Shown piece by piece: positions 35,709 to 45,205 of a stretch of 64,000 nucleotides of DNA (within the stretch, counting starts at the first letter, position 1; each line of letters opens with the position of its first letter). Under the pieces are notes generated by a model. It saw nothing but the letters and a program-made list of their open reading frames with translations, was not told the origin of the DNA and did no database searches. Made by a program: the position numbers and the translations under genes. The stretch is from Colwellia sp. (GTDB lineage: Bacteria > Pseudomonadota > Gammaproteobacteria > Enterobacterales > Alteromonadaceae), in contig JABSOW010000020.1 of the NCBI GenBank assembly GCA_013215465.1, positions 30,529-94,528 of the forward strand, in the 5' to 3' direction.

Positions 35709-36188
35709 CTAAAAATAGCCGTGGCTTCCGGCTACGGCGCCAAAAACGGCTACTAAACTTAAGGTTAACAGCACTTGATGCATACGCTGAATTTTGGCAA
35801 AGGTTTTTTCAGCATCTTTTTTTGCTTGTTGTAAAAACCAGTGATGTAAAAATAAGGGCTCTAGTACAAATAAAACCACGGTGAAAATAAACCAAATCAA
35901 GGTCATTAGGTGCAGCCACCAAAACTGTAAATCTTGATAACGCTGCCAAGCGTTGAGAAAGTCCAGCATGTAGTAACCTGAAATACCCGTAGCTAAGGTC
36001 ATTACTTTGGCTTGTACCGAAAACTTGTTTTCCAGTTGTTCAAAGAGGGCGATGCGCTGCTCGCTATCAACTATTTTTGCAATAGCTGGCAGTAATACAG
36101 TGGTAATAAAAGCGACACCACCAATCCAAATAACCACCGCCAATACATGTACGCTACGTGCTACCACAAAGAGTTCGTAATCTTTCAT
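35709..36188 (-). CDS. CopD-like four-helix membrane protein
   Basis: 159 aa. Four membrane helices with VVARSVHVLAVVIWIGGVAF at the start, FWWLHLMTLIWFIFTVVLFV, and AKIQRMHQVLLTLSLVAVFG. Conserved His in helices 1, 3 and 4 suggest b-type heme or metal binding, as in CopD and related small membrane proteins. It faces the di-heme gene convergently with 12 bases between stops. Role unknown; possibly a quinone or heme-linked partner. Confidence 0.72.
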   Translation of the reverse strand: MKDYELFVVARSVHVLAVVIWIGGVAFITTVLLPAIAKIVDSEQRIALFEQLENKFSVQAKVMTLATGISGYYMLDFLNAWQRYQDLQFWWLHLMTLIWFIFTVVLFVLEPLFLHHWFLQQAKKDAEKTFAKIQRMHQVLLTLSLVAVFGAVAGSHGYF

Positions 36189-36439
36189 AATGGTTTTGTT
36201 GCTATAGAATAATTAATTTACGTTATGCTAGCCCAATGCCTACTTTAAGGTTTTGTTTAATATCAATAATGGCTTAAATTATTGCTTTATTATTGTTTCA
36301 CTACGGTTGACTTTATGAAAGTGATTCTCTAAATTTCCGATTAAGTGACTATGGTTATAACGTCAGCCTTAACTGTAACTTTCTTAGCTGTTTTTGTATC
36401 ACCGCTTGTTTCTTCATTTTCATAGGGAGAGAATGGTAA

Positions 36440-37465
36440 TTACCAAGAATAGCGCTTAACCATTTCTCTGGCTTGGGGATGATACTTGGTCAATTGCCGT
36501 ATTGAACCAGTATCAGCAGTTAGTTTTCCCCATGATTTTAATAATTTACTGGCTTCCATATCCGGATGAATAGGGTACTCATAATTGTTGTTAGCATATA
36601 TTTTTTGTGCTTTCTTGGTGGTTAAAAATTCAATAAACTTGATGGCGTTAACCTTATTTTTTGAAGCACTAGTTAGTGCTGCGCCACTAATATTAATATG
36701 ACTTCCTATATCGTTATTTTTCGGCAGAACTATTCCTACTTTTTGATATACCTCACGGTCACTTTGACTGGCACTCGCTGATAACATACCATAATAATAG
36801 CTATTGGCTATGGCCACATCACACTCACCACGGGCAACTTTTCTCAGTTGCTCTCGGTCTCCGCCATTAGGGCGCATAGCAAGGTTATTACTAAATTTCT
36901 TAACCCAGTTTTCACTCCAACTTGTACCATAACGGTAAATAAAACTAGCTAACATAGAAAGGTTATACATATGATTGCCTTTGCGACTGCATATTTTTCC
37001 CTGCCATCTACTGTTCAATAAGCTTTCATAAGTGGGGATTTGATCTGGGGAGATCTTGTCTTTAGCATAAAATATCGCTCTAACTCTAACCGATAAGCCA
37101 AACCAAAAATTTTCATCATCTCTAAGGTTCTCAGGAATATTGGTATGTAATAAAGCGGAGTTAATGGGTTTTATCAGATTTAATTGCTTGGCTTTTTCAA
37201 GCCTTGCCACATCTACGGTAAGTAACACATCGGCAAAGCTATTATCACCATCATCAATTAAACGCTGCATCAGTTTATCTGCTTTGCCACTGACCAAATT
37301 AACTTTAATAGCCGTTTGTTTGGTGAATTCATTAATTAATGGGGTGATCAATTCTGCTTGGCGAAATGAATAAACATTAACTACGTTTTCATTGGCTGAA
37401 CTATCTATCGGCAATAACCATACTCCGACAGTAATAAAAGTTAAAAAATGGCTCTTTTTGATCAT
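36440..37465 (-). CDS. Fe(III) ABC transporter periplasmic binding protein (FbpA/FutA-like)
   Basis: 341 aa, signal peptide MIKKSHFLTFITVGVWLLPIDSSA. Class II periplasmic-binding fold: NVYSFRQAELITPLINEFTK near the start, VLLTVDVARLEKAKQLNLIK, and the iron-binding tyrosine cluster ANSYYYGML near residue 225. Such proteins deliver ferric iron to an FbpBC permease. No permease or ATPase gene is adjacent. A Fur box directly upstream indicates repression by iron. Confidence 0.9.
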   Translation of the reverse strand: MIKKSHFLTFITVGVWLLPIDSSANENVVNVYSFRQAELITPLINEFTKQTAIKVNLVSGKADKLMQRLIDDGDNSFADVLLTVDVARLEKAKQLNLIKPINSALLHTNIPENLRDDENFWFGLSVRVRAIFYAKDKISPDQIPTYESLLNSRWQGKICSRKGNHMYNLSMLASFIYRYGTSWSENWVKKFSNNLAMRPNGGDREQLRKVARGECDVAIANSYYYGMLSASASQSDREVYQKVGIVLPKNNDIGSHINISGAALTSASKNKVNAIKFIEFLTTKKAQKIYANNNYEYPIHPDMEASKLLKSWGKLTADTGSIRQLTKYHPQAREMVKRYSW

Positions 37466-37479
37466 AACAACTTCTCAAT

Positions 37480-37498
37480 CTTAATGATAATCGTTTGC
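37480..37498 (-). promoter_or_regulatory. Fur box upstream of the iron-binding protein gene
   Basis: CTTAATGATAATCGTTTGC matches 14 of 19 positions of the classical Fur consensus GATAATGATAATCATTATC. It lies 15 bp upstream of the ATG at 37465, where a repressor would block transcription. Confidence 0.7.
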
Positions 37499-37563
37499 AT
37501 TAAAGCATTTTTACGCTATTATGTACAGCAAGTATTTTGAGTAAATGAAATAGGATATATCTG

Positions 37564-39945
37564 TTGAATTTTGGCATTATTAAAACCAAAAGTATTGGCA
37601 GGCTCTGCAGTCGCTATGGCGGAATTATAATACTGTGGTTAATTGGACTAATTGTCTCTTTTTTAGCTTTTATTATTGTTAATTATTATGAGCAACAACA
37701 TAGCCAACAACAATTTGCATCTAGTTTTAAAGATAAAGTGACCAGCTTGACTCAAGCGGTATCAGCTATCGATAAAGTTTTTTTAGCTACCCACAGTATG
37801 CTGGATATTCAAACAGCAATAAAAAAAGAAGATTTTGCCCGCTTAATTAGCAATAATTTTATTGCTAATACAGGTATGCAAGGCATTGAATGGGCTCCTG
37901 CCATTCTCAGATCTGAACAAGTTGATTTTGAAAATAAAGTTCGTCAAAGTGGCCTTTTTGACTATAGAATTAGAGCAATGCCATTAGCAAATTTTTTGTG
38001 CACCACTAAAGCTAATAATATGCTTTATCCGGTACTTTTTGCCGAACCAGCGGAAACTATAGGTCATGAATCAGGTTTGGAATTAAGTAGTGATTGTAAG
38101 CTGAGCAGTAAAATGTTTACCGCGCTTAACAGCCATAAAATCACCAGCTCTAGCTTTTATAACGATCAAGGAGAACTTGGATTAAGGTTGCTGCTGCCTG
38201 TTTATCACCAAAACAACGGCATAAATTCGGCTTTACGAGGTTACATTGTTGGTATAGTAATGATGAATTCATTAATTGATTCTCTTTGGGGTGACATTAC
38301 TCGCTCATTACAAGAACAATTGATCATATATAGCTCTGGCGATAACAGCCAAATAATCTATGACTCAAATTGGCGTCAAGAATGTAACAAAAACTGCGAA
38401 CCATTAAACGCACTGATGAGTTTGAAAACCAATATCCCCTTCGTTAATCAAATTTGGTCAATTGAATTTAATAAATATACGGTTGATGCCAGAAGTGATT
38501 ATTATGCTTATACCGCCGCTTTAGTGATTTTAGTAATAATTGCCGGTACAAGTATTTATTTGTGGTCAAATATCAACCGAGTTAGTTGGGCAAATTCTCT
38601 GGTGGCAGAACGAACTAAATCTCTGGTCTATCAAGCTAATCATGATGATTTAACTCAGCTGTTGAATAAGCAAGCACTGAGTATAGAGTTGAGCAAACTA
38701 AATGACTTAAATGGGCGGCGCAATGATGATGGTTTTAGCTTACTGTTTATCGATTTAGATCATTTTAAAAAAGTGAATGATACTAAAGGACATTTGGTTG
38801 GCGATAAGTTATTACAGCAGGTTGCACAACGACTTATACAAAGCGCTAGAAGTGAAGATTTATTATTTCGCTTTGGCGGTGATGAATTTGTAGTGCTCCT
38901 TAACCAAGGTTATTGCGCTAATATTGTCTCGATTACCGCTACCCGTATTTTACAGAGACTAGAGCAGGCTTATGTTATTGACGACAATACCTTTCACATT
39001 AGTGCGAGTATTGGCATTGTAATGATCGAGGGCAATAACATTAATGTCAGCGAAGTGATCCGAAATGCTGATATTGCTATGTATGAAGCGAAACGCCTTG
39101 GCCGCGGACAAATAGTTTTCTATCAAAGTGATATGTATAAAAGCTTAGTGTATCGACATGATATTGAAAATGAGTTGGCGGAAGTGATAAATAAAAATGG
39201 CTTAAGCCTGTATTTACAGCCCATACATAATATTAATGGCTTGGTGGGTTTTGAAGCGCTCAGCCGTTGGCAGCACCCAGAAAAAGGGATGATTTTTCCC
39301 GATGAATTTATCAGTATTGCTGAAGAAACAGGCTTGATTCATCAACTTGGTTATTGGCTTCTTGATGCCACTTGTCAATCTTTATCAATGTGGATATACC
39401 AATATGGCGAAGATGCTTGTCCTTATATCAGCATAAATGTTTCCCCCATACAGTTGCAGAACTCGCAAATTGTTAATCAAATAGCGGCGGCGTTGCAACG
39501 TTATAAAATACCAGCAAAATTATTGGCGGTAGAGTTAACTGAATCAGCTTTGATTGGTAATAAACAAATAGTTAAAGATAATTTAATTAAATTACGTGCC
39601 CTTAAGGTCAGAGTTTTTCTTGATGATTTTGGCACTGGCTATTCATCACTGTCACTATTGAAAGACTTTCCTATAGATGTACTTAAGATAGATCGCAGTT
39701 TTATCAGTGGTCTTGATCAGGCTAGTGAGGATTCACAAAATTTAGTCAAAGCGATTATCAACATGACTCATGCATTAAACATGAAAGTGGTGGCTGAAGG
39801 AGTAGAAACTAACAGTGTACTTAATTGGTTGTTAAGTGTGCAATGTGACCTAATGCAAGGTTACTATTTTTCAAAGCCATTATCACAGCAACAATTACCA
39901 TTATACTTAGACAGTTATCAATTAAGACAACTGTCTGCCTCTTAG
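37564..39945 (+). CDS. CHASE-GGDEF-EAL c-di-GMP signalling protein
   Basis: 793-aa inner-membrane protein. Helix 1 (ILWLIGLIVSFLAFIIV), a periplasmic CHASE sensor domain (residues ~45-300; GMQGIEWAPAILRSEQVDFE), helix 2 (YTAALVILVIIAGTSIYLW), then a GGDEF domain with intact RFGGDEF near residue 438 and an EAL domain with FEALSRW near 564 and LDDFGTGYSSLS. Both catalytic motifs are complete, so cyclase and phosphodiesterase activities are both possible. The start is a TTG at 37564; no ATG fits before the first helix. Confidence 0.9.
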   Translation: MNFGIIKTKSIGRLCSRYGGIIILWLIGLIVSFLAFIIVNYYEQQHSQQQFASSFKDKVTSLTQAVSAIDKVFLATHSMLDIQTAIKKEDFARLISNNFIANTGMQGIEWAPAILRSEQVDFENKVRQSGLFDYRIRAMPLANFLCTTKANNMLYPVLFAEPAETIGHESGLELSSDCKLSSKMFTALNSHKITSSSFYNDQGELGLRLLLPVYHQNNGINSALRGYIVGIVMMNSLIDSLWGDITRSLQEQLIIYSSGDNSQIIYDSNWRQECNKNCEPLNALMSLKTNIPFVNQIWSIEFNKYTVDARSDYYAYTAALVILVIIAGTSIYLWSNINRVSWANSLVAERTKSLVYQANHDDLTQLLNKQALSIELSKLNDLNGRRNDDGFSLLFIDLDHFKKVNDTKGHLVGDKLLQQVAQRLIQSARSEDLLFRFGGDEFVVLLNQGYCANIVSITATRILQRLEQAYVIDDNTFHISASIGIVMIEGNNINVSEVIRNADIAMYEAKRLGRGQIVFYQSDMYKSLVYRHDIENELAEVINKNGLSLYLQPIHNINGLVGFEALSRWQHPEKGMIFPDEFISIAEETGLIHQLGYWLLDATCQSLSMWIYQYGEDACPYISINVSPIQLQNSQIVNQIAAALQRYKIPAKLLAVELTESALIGNKQIVKDNLIKLRALKVRVFLDDFGTGYSSLSLLKDFPIDVLKIDRSFISGLDQASEDSQNLVKAIINMTHALNMKVVAEGVETNSVLNWLLSVQCDLMQGYYFSKPLSQQQLPLYLDSYQLRQLSAS

Positions 39946-40129
39946 GTTTAAATGGGTATTATAATGGATTTTGAAGTAGATAAAGCAATGGATATGTTAT
40001 ACCAATTGAAGTAATGAATTGATCATTCAGCGTCGCCTCCGAGGTTTATATCATCCCCCGTCACCTTCGAGGTGTCTAAATCGGAGGTCTCAGCTTTTAT
40101 GCTCTAGATTCCCATATATGGACTCCACC

Positions 40130-40373
40130 TATTTTACAATAACAATTTTAACAAAAAATGTAACGCTTACGTATATACGGCTTCTTATTGAGGAAGCTAT
40201 CCTCTAGCCTTTGATGTTTGCGCACCTACCATCCTTTTCGATCAAATAGCCTCATTGGGCTTTCGGGAATCACAGGTTTCTGGCAGGTTGGTCTTACCTT
40301 TTTTGCTTCGTCATCGTTGTAGAATTACGTCTTACTTCTTACTTTTCCTTGCCCGCTTTTACTTAAGTGCTTT
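40130..40373 (-). ncRNA. Candidate guide (seekRNA/bridge-type) RNA region of the IS1111-type element
   Basis: Non-coding region between the transposase stop and the inverted repeat, the place where IS1111-group elements encode their guide RNA. Read on the minus strand it contains GATTCCCGA (complement at 40263-40271). The same nine bases span the reconstructed insertion point (GATTCC joined to CGA). Hairpins are possible: GCTTC-CTCAATAA-GAAGC and CGTATATACG. Exact RNA ends and the second guide segment were not found, so this is a proposal. Confidence 0.4.
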
Positions 40374-41402
40374 TTAAATTAAAGCCACTTTATATTTATC
40401 TCCACTAACCAATAATGCCCAAGCAGTTCTGACCGTTTTATTAGCTAATGCAATGCTGGCTCGTTTTACCCCAACCCGGGCAACTAAACTAATTAGCCAA
40501 GCCTGCTTTTTCGTTCGAGCTTGCACGGGTAGTTTATATATTACTGAAAATGCGCCTTGATAAAGTGCTGCTCGTAGTTCTTTATCTCCCTCGTTTTTAT
40601 TAATACCTCTCATATATACTTTACCTCCCGAGCTGTGTTGCTTCGGTGTTAAACCTATATAAACAGAGGCATCTCGTCCTTTTTTGAAATTACGACCATC
40701 TCCTAAACTAGCATATAGCCGAGCAGCACAAACAGGGCCTACACCTTCTAAATCAAGTAAACGCTTGCACGGCTCTAATTTTTTTACCAATATTTCTCTT
40801 GCCTGTTCACTAAATTTTAATTGCTCCAATGTGTTTTTATAACTATCCCATAATATCTCTAATATTCCCTGCAAACTAGAAGGTAAGCGCTTATCGTTTT
40901 CATCCATAACAATGGCTGCTGTTTCCCTTAAGCCTTTTTTACCTTGCGGGATCGTAATCCCGTATTCATACATAAAAGCACGAATATGGTTACTCAGCGA
41001 TGTTACATATTTCTCTAAAAACTTCCGACTTTTTTCTACTGTTTGTACCGTCTGCTGCTCTTCACTCTTTAGTTGAGAAAAGACCATACCTAGTTGAATT
41101 GAGGCTATGGCTATCGCGAGCGCATCATTCGCATCCGTTTTTTGCCCTTGTAAAAATGCTTTTACCTTTTTAGGGCTGATAATTCTAACATCATGACCAT
41201 ACTGCTGAGCTAGCCGCCCCCAATAATGGCAACTACCACAGCCTTCTAAAGAAATTATAGCTATCTTTTCTTTTGCTAATAACTCCCTTAATTTTCTTGG
41301 ACTAACTGCTTTATTGTAAATTAATTCACCGTCGCTACTTATTTTACAAACTTGAATAACATTCTTTGCTAAATCTAATCCGATTACGTTACACTTTATC
41401 AT
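40374..41402 (-). CDS. IS110-family DEDD transposase
   Basis: 342 aa, full length. The N-terminal DEDD RuvC-like domain has VIGLDLAKNVIQVCKI, ISLEGCGSCHYWGR and KTDANDALAIAIA. The C-terminal Tnp_20 domain has LEGVGPVCAARLYASLGDGR and DASVYIGLTPKQHSSGGKVY, with the conserved Ser region. No frameshift or stop, so it is probably functional. Lies between 13-bp inverted repeats. Confidence 0.93.
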   Translation of the reverse strand: MIKCNVIGLDLAKNVIQVCKISSDGELIYNKAVSPRKLRELLAKEKIAIISLEGCGSCHYWGRLAQQYGHDVRIISPKKVKAFLQGQKTDANDALAIAIASIQLGMVFSQLKSEEQQTVQTVEKSRKFLEKYVTSLSNHIRAFMYEYGITIPQGKKGLRETAAIVMDENDKRLPSSLQGILEILWDSYKNTLEQLKFSEQAREILVKKLEPCKRLLDLEGVGPVCAARLYASLGDGRNFKKGRDASVYIGLTPKQHSSGGKVYMRGINKNEGDKELRAALYQGAFSVIYKLPVQARTKKQAWLISLVARVGVKRASIALANKTVRTAWALLVSGDKYKVALI

Positions 41403-41477
41403 GTATGGCTCCTTTGTTTGGTTACAGCCAACCTACATTTAGTGGATTGGTGGAGTCCATACATCGATTAGAGACTT

Positions 41478-41546
41478 CGGGAATGACGATATTCTTATAA
41501 TCTCGGCAATGACGATGTTCTTATAATCTCGGCAGTGACGAGTAAT
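41478..41546. repeat. 26-bp tandem repeat, about 2.5 units
   Basis: The unit AATGACGAT(A/G)TTCTTATAAT followed by CTCGGC repeats with period 26 and the last copy is partial. It is part of a cluster of REP-like sequences (CGGGAATGACG type) between the IS element and the gspF pseudogene. Confidence 0.65.
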
Positions 41547-41552
41547 AAATTA

Positions 41553-42797
41553 TTAGCCACCAGCCGATATTTGCATCATGGCTTTAAAAAAGGCGTAGTA
41601 AACAAAGCCTACTAAACCACCAATCATCACTGTCATGGCGGGTTCTATCATGGCGATCATAGCTTAAGCTTGGCTTCAGTTTGTGCTTGAAAATAAGCGC
41701 CAAGCTCGTCCATTACGTGATCTAATTCACCTTACTTTTTACCTATAGCCGCCATGTGTTGTACCATTTGTGGAATAAGAGGCTGTTGTAAGCCAACCGT
41801 TAAACTTTGCCCCGACAGTATTTTTTCACCCGCGCGGGTAAAGCAATAAGCCATTGCCGTATTTGGCATAATATGAGCGATAATTTTTAAGGTTTCTAAT
41901 ACTGTTAAGCCTGAGCGCAGTAACAACGCCATGGTCATGCCTGTTTGTGCTATCGCCGACGATTTTATAGATGAACCTATTATTGGCGTGCGAATTAACA
42001 CATGGTCGATAACGTTTTTACCTTTTTTTGTGGTGTAGGCTGCTAAGATAAGAAAAATACCCACACCTAAAGTGGAAAATATGACGAGGCCGTTATCTAC
42101 CATAAAGGCGGAAAAATCCATCATCGCTTGTGTTGACTAGGGTAATTGCGATGATTTACCTTCAAACATTCGGGCAAATTTTGGGATAACACTCATGGCT
42201 AAAAAGCTGGTAACACCAATGGCGGCCACGGTAACAAAAGTAGGGTAGAACATGGCGGTGATAAATTGGCGCTTTATGTCAGCGCTGCGGCCTAAATTAA
42301 TGGCTAAACGCTCTAGTATTACTTGTAGCTCACCGCTAGCCTCACCACTGGCAACTAAGCGCGAAACAAGTAGGTGGGAACATGGTTTTTTCTTTTTCAA
42401 TCGCTTGGGCAAAGCTCGACCCACCCTGAATTGATACCAGCATCCGCACTAAGGCATTTTTAAATCGAACTTTGTTGGTCATTTGCGAAATAGCTTCAAT
42501 GGCTTGCATTAAGGTATTGCCTGAGCGCAACATTAACGCCACTTGCCTAAAAAATAGTACCAAATCAGCATTGTTGGCTTTTTTATAGCGGTTAATTGAT
42601 AAATAACTAAGGGCGTTGGTAATAATATATTTTGCTGATCGTTGCTCGTGGCCGCTTTTCAGCTTAAGTATGCACAATGACTTGGCGCGTAAAGAGCTAC
42701 GTGCTTCGTTTTCACTACCTGCTTCAATGGTGCCGGTGGTTTCATTGCCCTGTTGATCTAGGGCTTTGTAGGTAAAATTAGCCATGAAAATTTCCAT
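41553..42797 (-). pseudogene. Broken gspF/pilC-type secretion platform gene
   Basis: The frame starts at 42797 with MANFTYKALDQQGNETTGTI (ATG at 42785, normal N-terminus of GspF-family proteins). It carries the two F domains (DLVLFFRQVALMLRSGNTLM, then TGMTMALLLRSGLTVLETL). Lesions: a frameshift near 42400, an in-frame TAG at about 42137, a stop at about 41732 and a further frameshift before GFVYYAFFKAMMQISAGG and a TAA at 41553. All parts are in order, so the gene died recently by point lesions. It belonged to a type II secretion or type IV pilus system. Confidence 0.85.
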
Positions 42798-43061
42798 TTG
42801 TTAATTTTGTTTGGCCACATCTACCGCCGCAACAAAACTGTTTTTAATACCTCGCTAATATCGAGGCGCTATACGTTGTCACCCCCGCGGTGACCACACG
42901 CCATTTTTAGATTGCCGCTTAAACCACTACGGCAATGACGGAGTTAATTGCCATCGTCATACCCGAAGTCACTAAATCGGTTATCTTCACTTTGGTTATG
43001 ATAAGTGCATTACCTCGTTTATCGAGGTTAGCCCCTGATAAACCTTATTTTTTGCGTCTTG
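42798..43061. repeat. REP-like palindromes between gspE and gspF remnants
   Basis: Contains CCTCGCTAATATCGAGG, CCTCGTTTATCGAGG, CACCCCCGCGGTGACC-like and GGCAATGACGG sequences, the short palindromes typical of dispersed intergenic repeats in this genome type. No coding content. Boundaries are approximate. Confidence 0.45.
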
Positions 43062-43755
43062 TCATAAACGAAAATAGCTTTTACTTTGCTCACTTGACTT
43101 AATCAACTCGTCTTCACTGGCGCCAGCCGAAATCAATTGTTCTAATTCGCCATCTAGCCATAATGTTTCATACAAATCCACGCGCCCACGGTAGCCACTG
43201 CCTAAACATAAAGCACAGCCGTTAGCCTTAAATAGCGTTAATGAATCTTGCTCTTCGCCTAAAAGTGTTAATTGTTCAGCGCTGGCTTGGTAGGAGGTTT
43301 TACAGTTTTTACATAAACGCCTTACTAAGCGCTGTGCCACTACCCCAATTAAGGTTGATGCCACCAGATAACGGGGGCAACCAATATCAACTAACCGGTT
43401 AATGGCGCCTACTGCATCATTAGTGTGTAAGGTTGATAACACTAAATGTCCGGTCATTGCCGCCTTTAACGCGGTGTCAGCGGTTTCTTGATCACGTACC
43501 TCGCCCACTAACATAACGTCAGGATCGTGGCGTAAAAAAGATCGTAACGCTTTAGAAAATGATACTTTTTCAGAAACTTGTACTTGCGTTATGTTGCTAA
43601 TAACTTGCTCAATAGGATCTTCAACGGTAAGAACATTTAGCTCATCCGAATCTAACTCGCGCAATGCGGCATAGAGGGTGGTTGATTTACCTGAGCCGGT
43701 GGGGCCAGTCACTAAAATAATGCCATATGGTTTGGCAATCGCTTGTTGAAAACTC
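43062..43755 (-). pseudogene. 3' half of a gspE/pilB-type ATPase gene
   Basis: Encodes only the C-terminal ATPase half: FQQAIAKPYGIILVTGPTGS (Walker A GPTGSGKST), VEDPIEQVISNITQVQVS, FLRHDPDVMLVGEVRDQETA, GHLVLSTLHTNDA, and the zinc tetracysteine CKNCKTSY...CALCLGSG. The N-terminal half has been replaced by the 5' part of a TonB-receptor gene at about 43750. Partner of the broken gspF that follows. No start codon of its own. Confidence 0.85.
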
Positions 43756-44721
43756 TTTACGGGTGGTTTTTACCCACTCAGCGGTTTCCCAAGGTAAGCC
43801 AGTATATTGGTCTCGGACATCATTATTAGCAAATAACTGCGCTGAATCGCCATAAGCTACACTTGATAAGGCATCGGCGATACTAGAGGCGGTGTCACCT
43901 AAAACGGGGCCACCAAATACTTCCGAATTACTTTGGTTGTATCGCATACGTAGGTTGTCGGTATAACTGAAATCTTGCGAAAAATAAATTGTCATGGAGG
44001 AATTGGTTAGCTGTGGATTTTCGCTAACACCATTGTTATCACCATCATATTGATCACGATTATCGTATTGGCCCACTAGCGTTAGATGGCTATTATTGTC
44101 AGTACTGATGCCGGTAGCCATCACCGATGCTTTTCTATAACCTAATTCACCAGTAGAAAAATCAACTTGTACGCCGTTCTCAGTGGCGTCTTTAGTGACC
44201 ATATTTACCGTGCCACCAATAGCCTCAGGTGACGTTAATGAAGCACCAGCTCCGCGAGCTATTTCTATTGAACCTATGCCTGTTGCGGCCACTGAATCCA
44301 TACCGTAGAAGCCAGAAATCATGGTATGCATGGGAATGCCATCAATGAGTACGTTGGTATGTTCACCTTTCATGCCGTTGATCATAATACGCTTGGCACC
44401 ACACATTGAGCATTCATTAGAAACGCGAATACCAATGGCATTTTGAATGGCGTCAGCTAAGCTTGCTGCTTGGGTATTTTCAATAAATTCATCGGTAAGT
44501 AATTCGGTTTTAGCGATATTGTCTTTAAGGGCGCCAGAGCTATTTAGTCGGCTGAGAACACCATATATTTCAATTTTCTCCACTTCATTATTTATCGATT
44601 TATCTAGCTTATTTGGCTGAGTTGCTGGGTTGTTGGCATAACTTGAAAACGAGAACATTAAAGCACAAATTAAACCAGCTTTAATCTTTATAGACTCTTT
44701 GCTTTGAAATGAAATATACAC
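43687..44721 (-). pseudogene. Truncated TonB-dependent receptor fused out of frame to gspE
   Basis: First ~325 residues of a TonB-dependent outer-membrane receptor: signal peptide (IKAGLICALMFSFSSYA), plug domain with IMINGMKGEHTNVLIDGIPM and IEIARGAGASLTSPEAIGGT-VNMVTK, then the first barrel strands up to TAEWVKTTRKEF. The frame then runs out of register into gspE DNA and stops at 43687. About half the barrel is missing. An odd CSMC pair occurs in the plug (NECSMCGAKR). A Fur box lies upstream, so the intact gene was probably an iron or siderophore receptor. Confidence 0.82.
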
Positions 44722-44770
44722 TTTATGATGTAACTCTTTTTGATACGTAGTGAACAGTTAAAATTTACAT

Positions 44771-44789
44771 GCAAGTGATAATTGTTCTC
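44771..44789 (-). promoter_or_regulatory. Fur box upstream of the truncated TonB receptor
   Basis: GCAAGTGATAATTGTTCTC matches 13 of 19 positions of the Fur consensus, with the central TGATAAT intact. It is 50 bp upstream of the receptor start. Confidence 0.55.
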
Positions 44790-45205
44790 ATTTATGTTTT
44801 CAGCGTTTTTTAGTAAATTAAGATAAATTAAAGAGGTTTGTCGTCAATGTTGCTGATTTTAGGGACTCTATTTCATCAGCAAGGTCATTTTTTGTCGGTA
44901 ATATTGCAACAGTAAGTTTTCTAGCGAAAGAAAATAGTAGTGGTGTATGTATTATTTTAATGAAGCTTATTGTTTTCTCTTTTGTATATTAAAATGATGG
45001 GAAAGGGAAAAACTATGCCGCTAAACGAATGAAAGGTACGCGCTTAAAAGATTAAAAAGGAGGTGACATTTTATTGTATTTGCAAGTTAATGGTGGTGAA
45101 AATGTTTGAAAAGTGATGCATAGACAAGGTATACAAACCAGTATAAAAGTAGACTGGTTTGAGTACAGTGATTATTTGTAGTTATAACTGGCGGTACTAC
45201 TAAAA
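44790..45205. other. Intergenic stretch upstream of phasin 3' end
   Basis: About 415 bases with no convincing gene. AGGAGGTGACATTTTATTG near 45058 looks like a strong ribosome site but no sensible frame follows. Nothing else seen. Confidence 0.4.

Larger units (their letters stand above)
40117..41461 (-). mobile_element. IS110-family element, IS1111-type with 13-bp subterminal inverted repeats
   Basis: TATGGACTCCACC at 40117-40129 and its exact reverse complement GGTGGAGTCCATA at 41449-41461 bracket one transposase gene on the minus strand. Subterminal inverted repeats of about this length mark the IS1111 group of the IS110 family. The true ends probably lie a few bases outside the repeats. 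Non-coding DNA is about 245 bases downstream of the transposase and 46 bases upstream. Flanks together rebuild a REP-like palindrome (GATTCC and CGATTAGAGACTTCGGGAAT), so the element has inserted into such a repeat. Confidence 0.85.

Noticed and set aside
41478..41546. 26-bp repeats as a mini CRISPR
   Set aside because: Units are contiguous without spacers and belong to the REP-like sequences.
45058..45080. AGGAGGTGA as a ribosome site of a small gene
   Set aside because: The frame that follows is short and unlike a protein.
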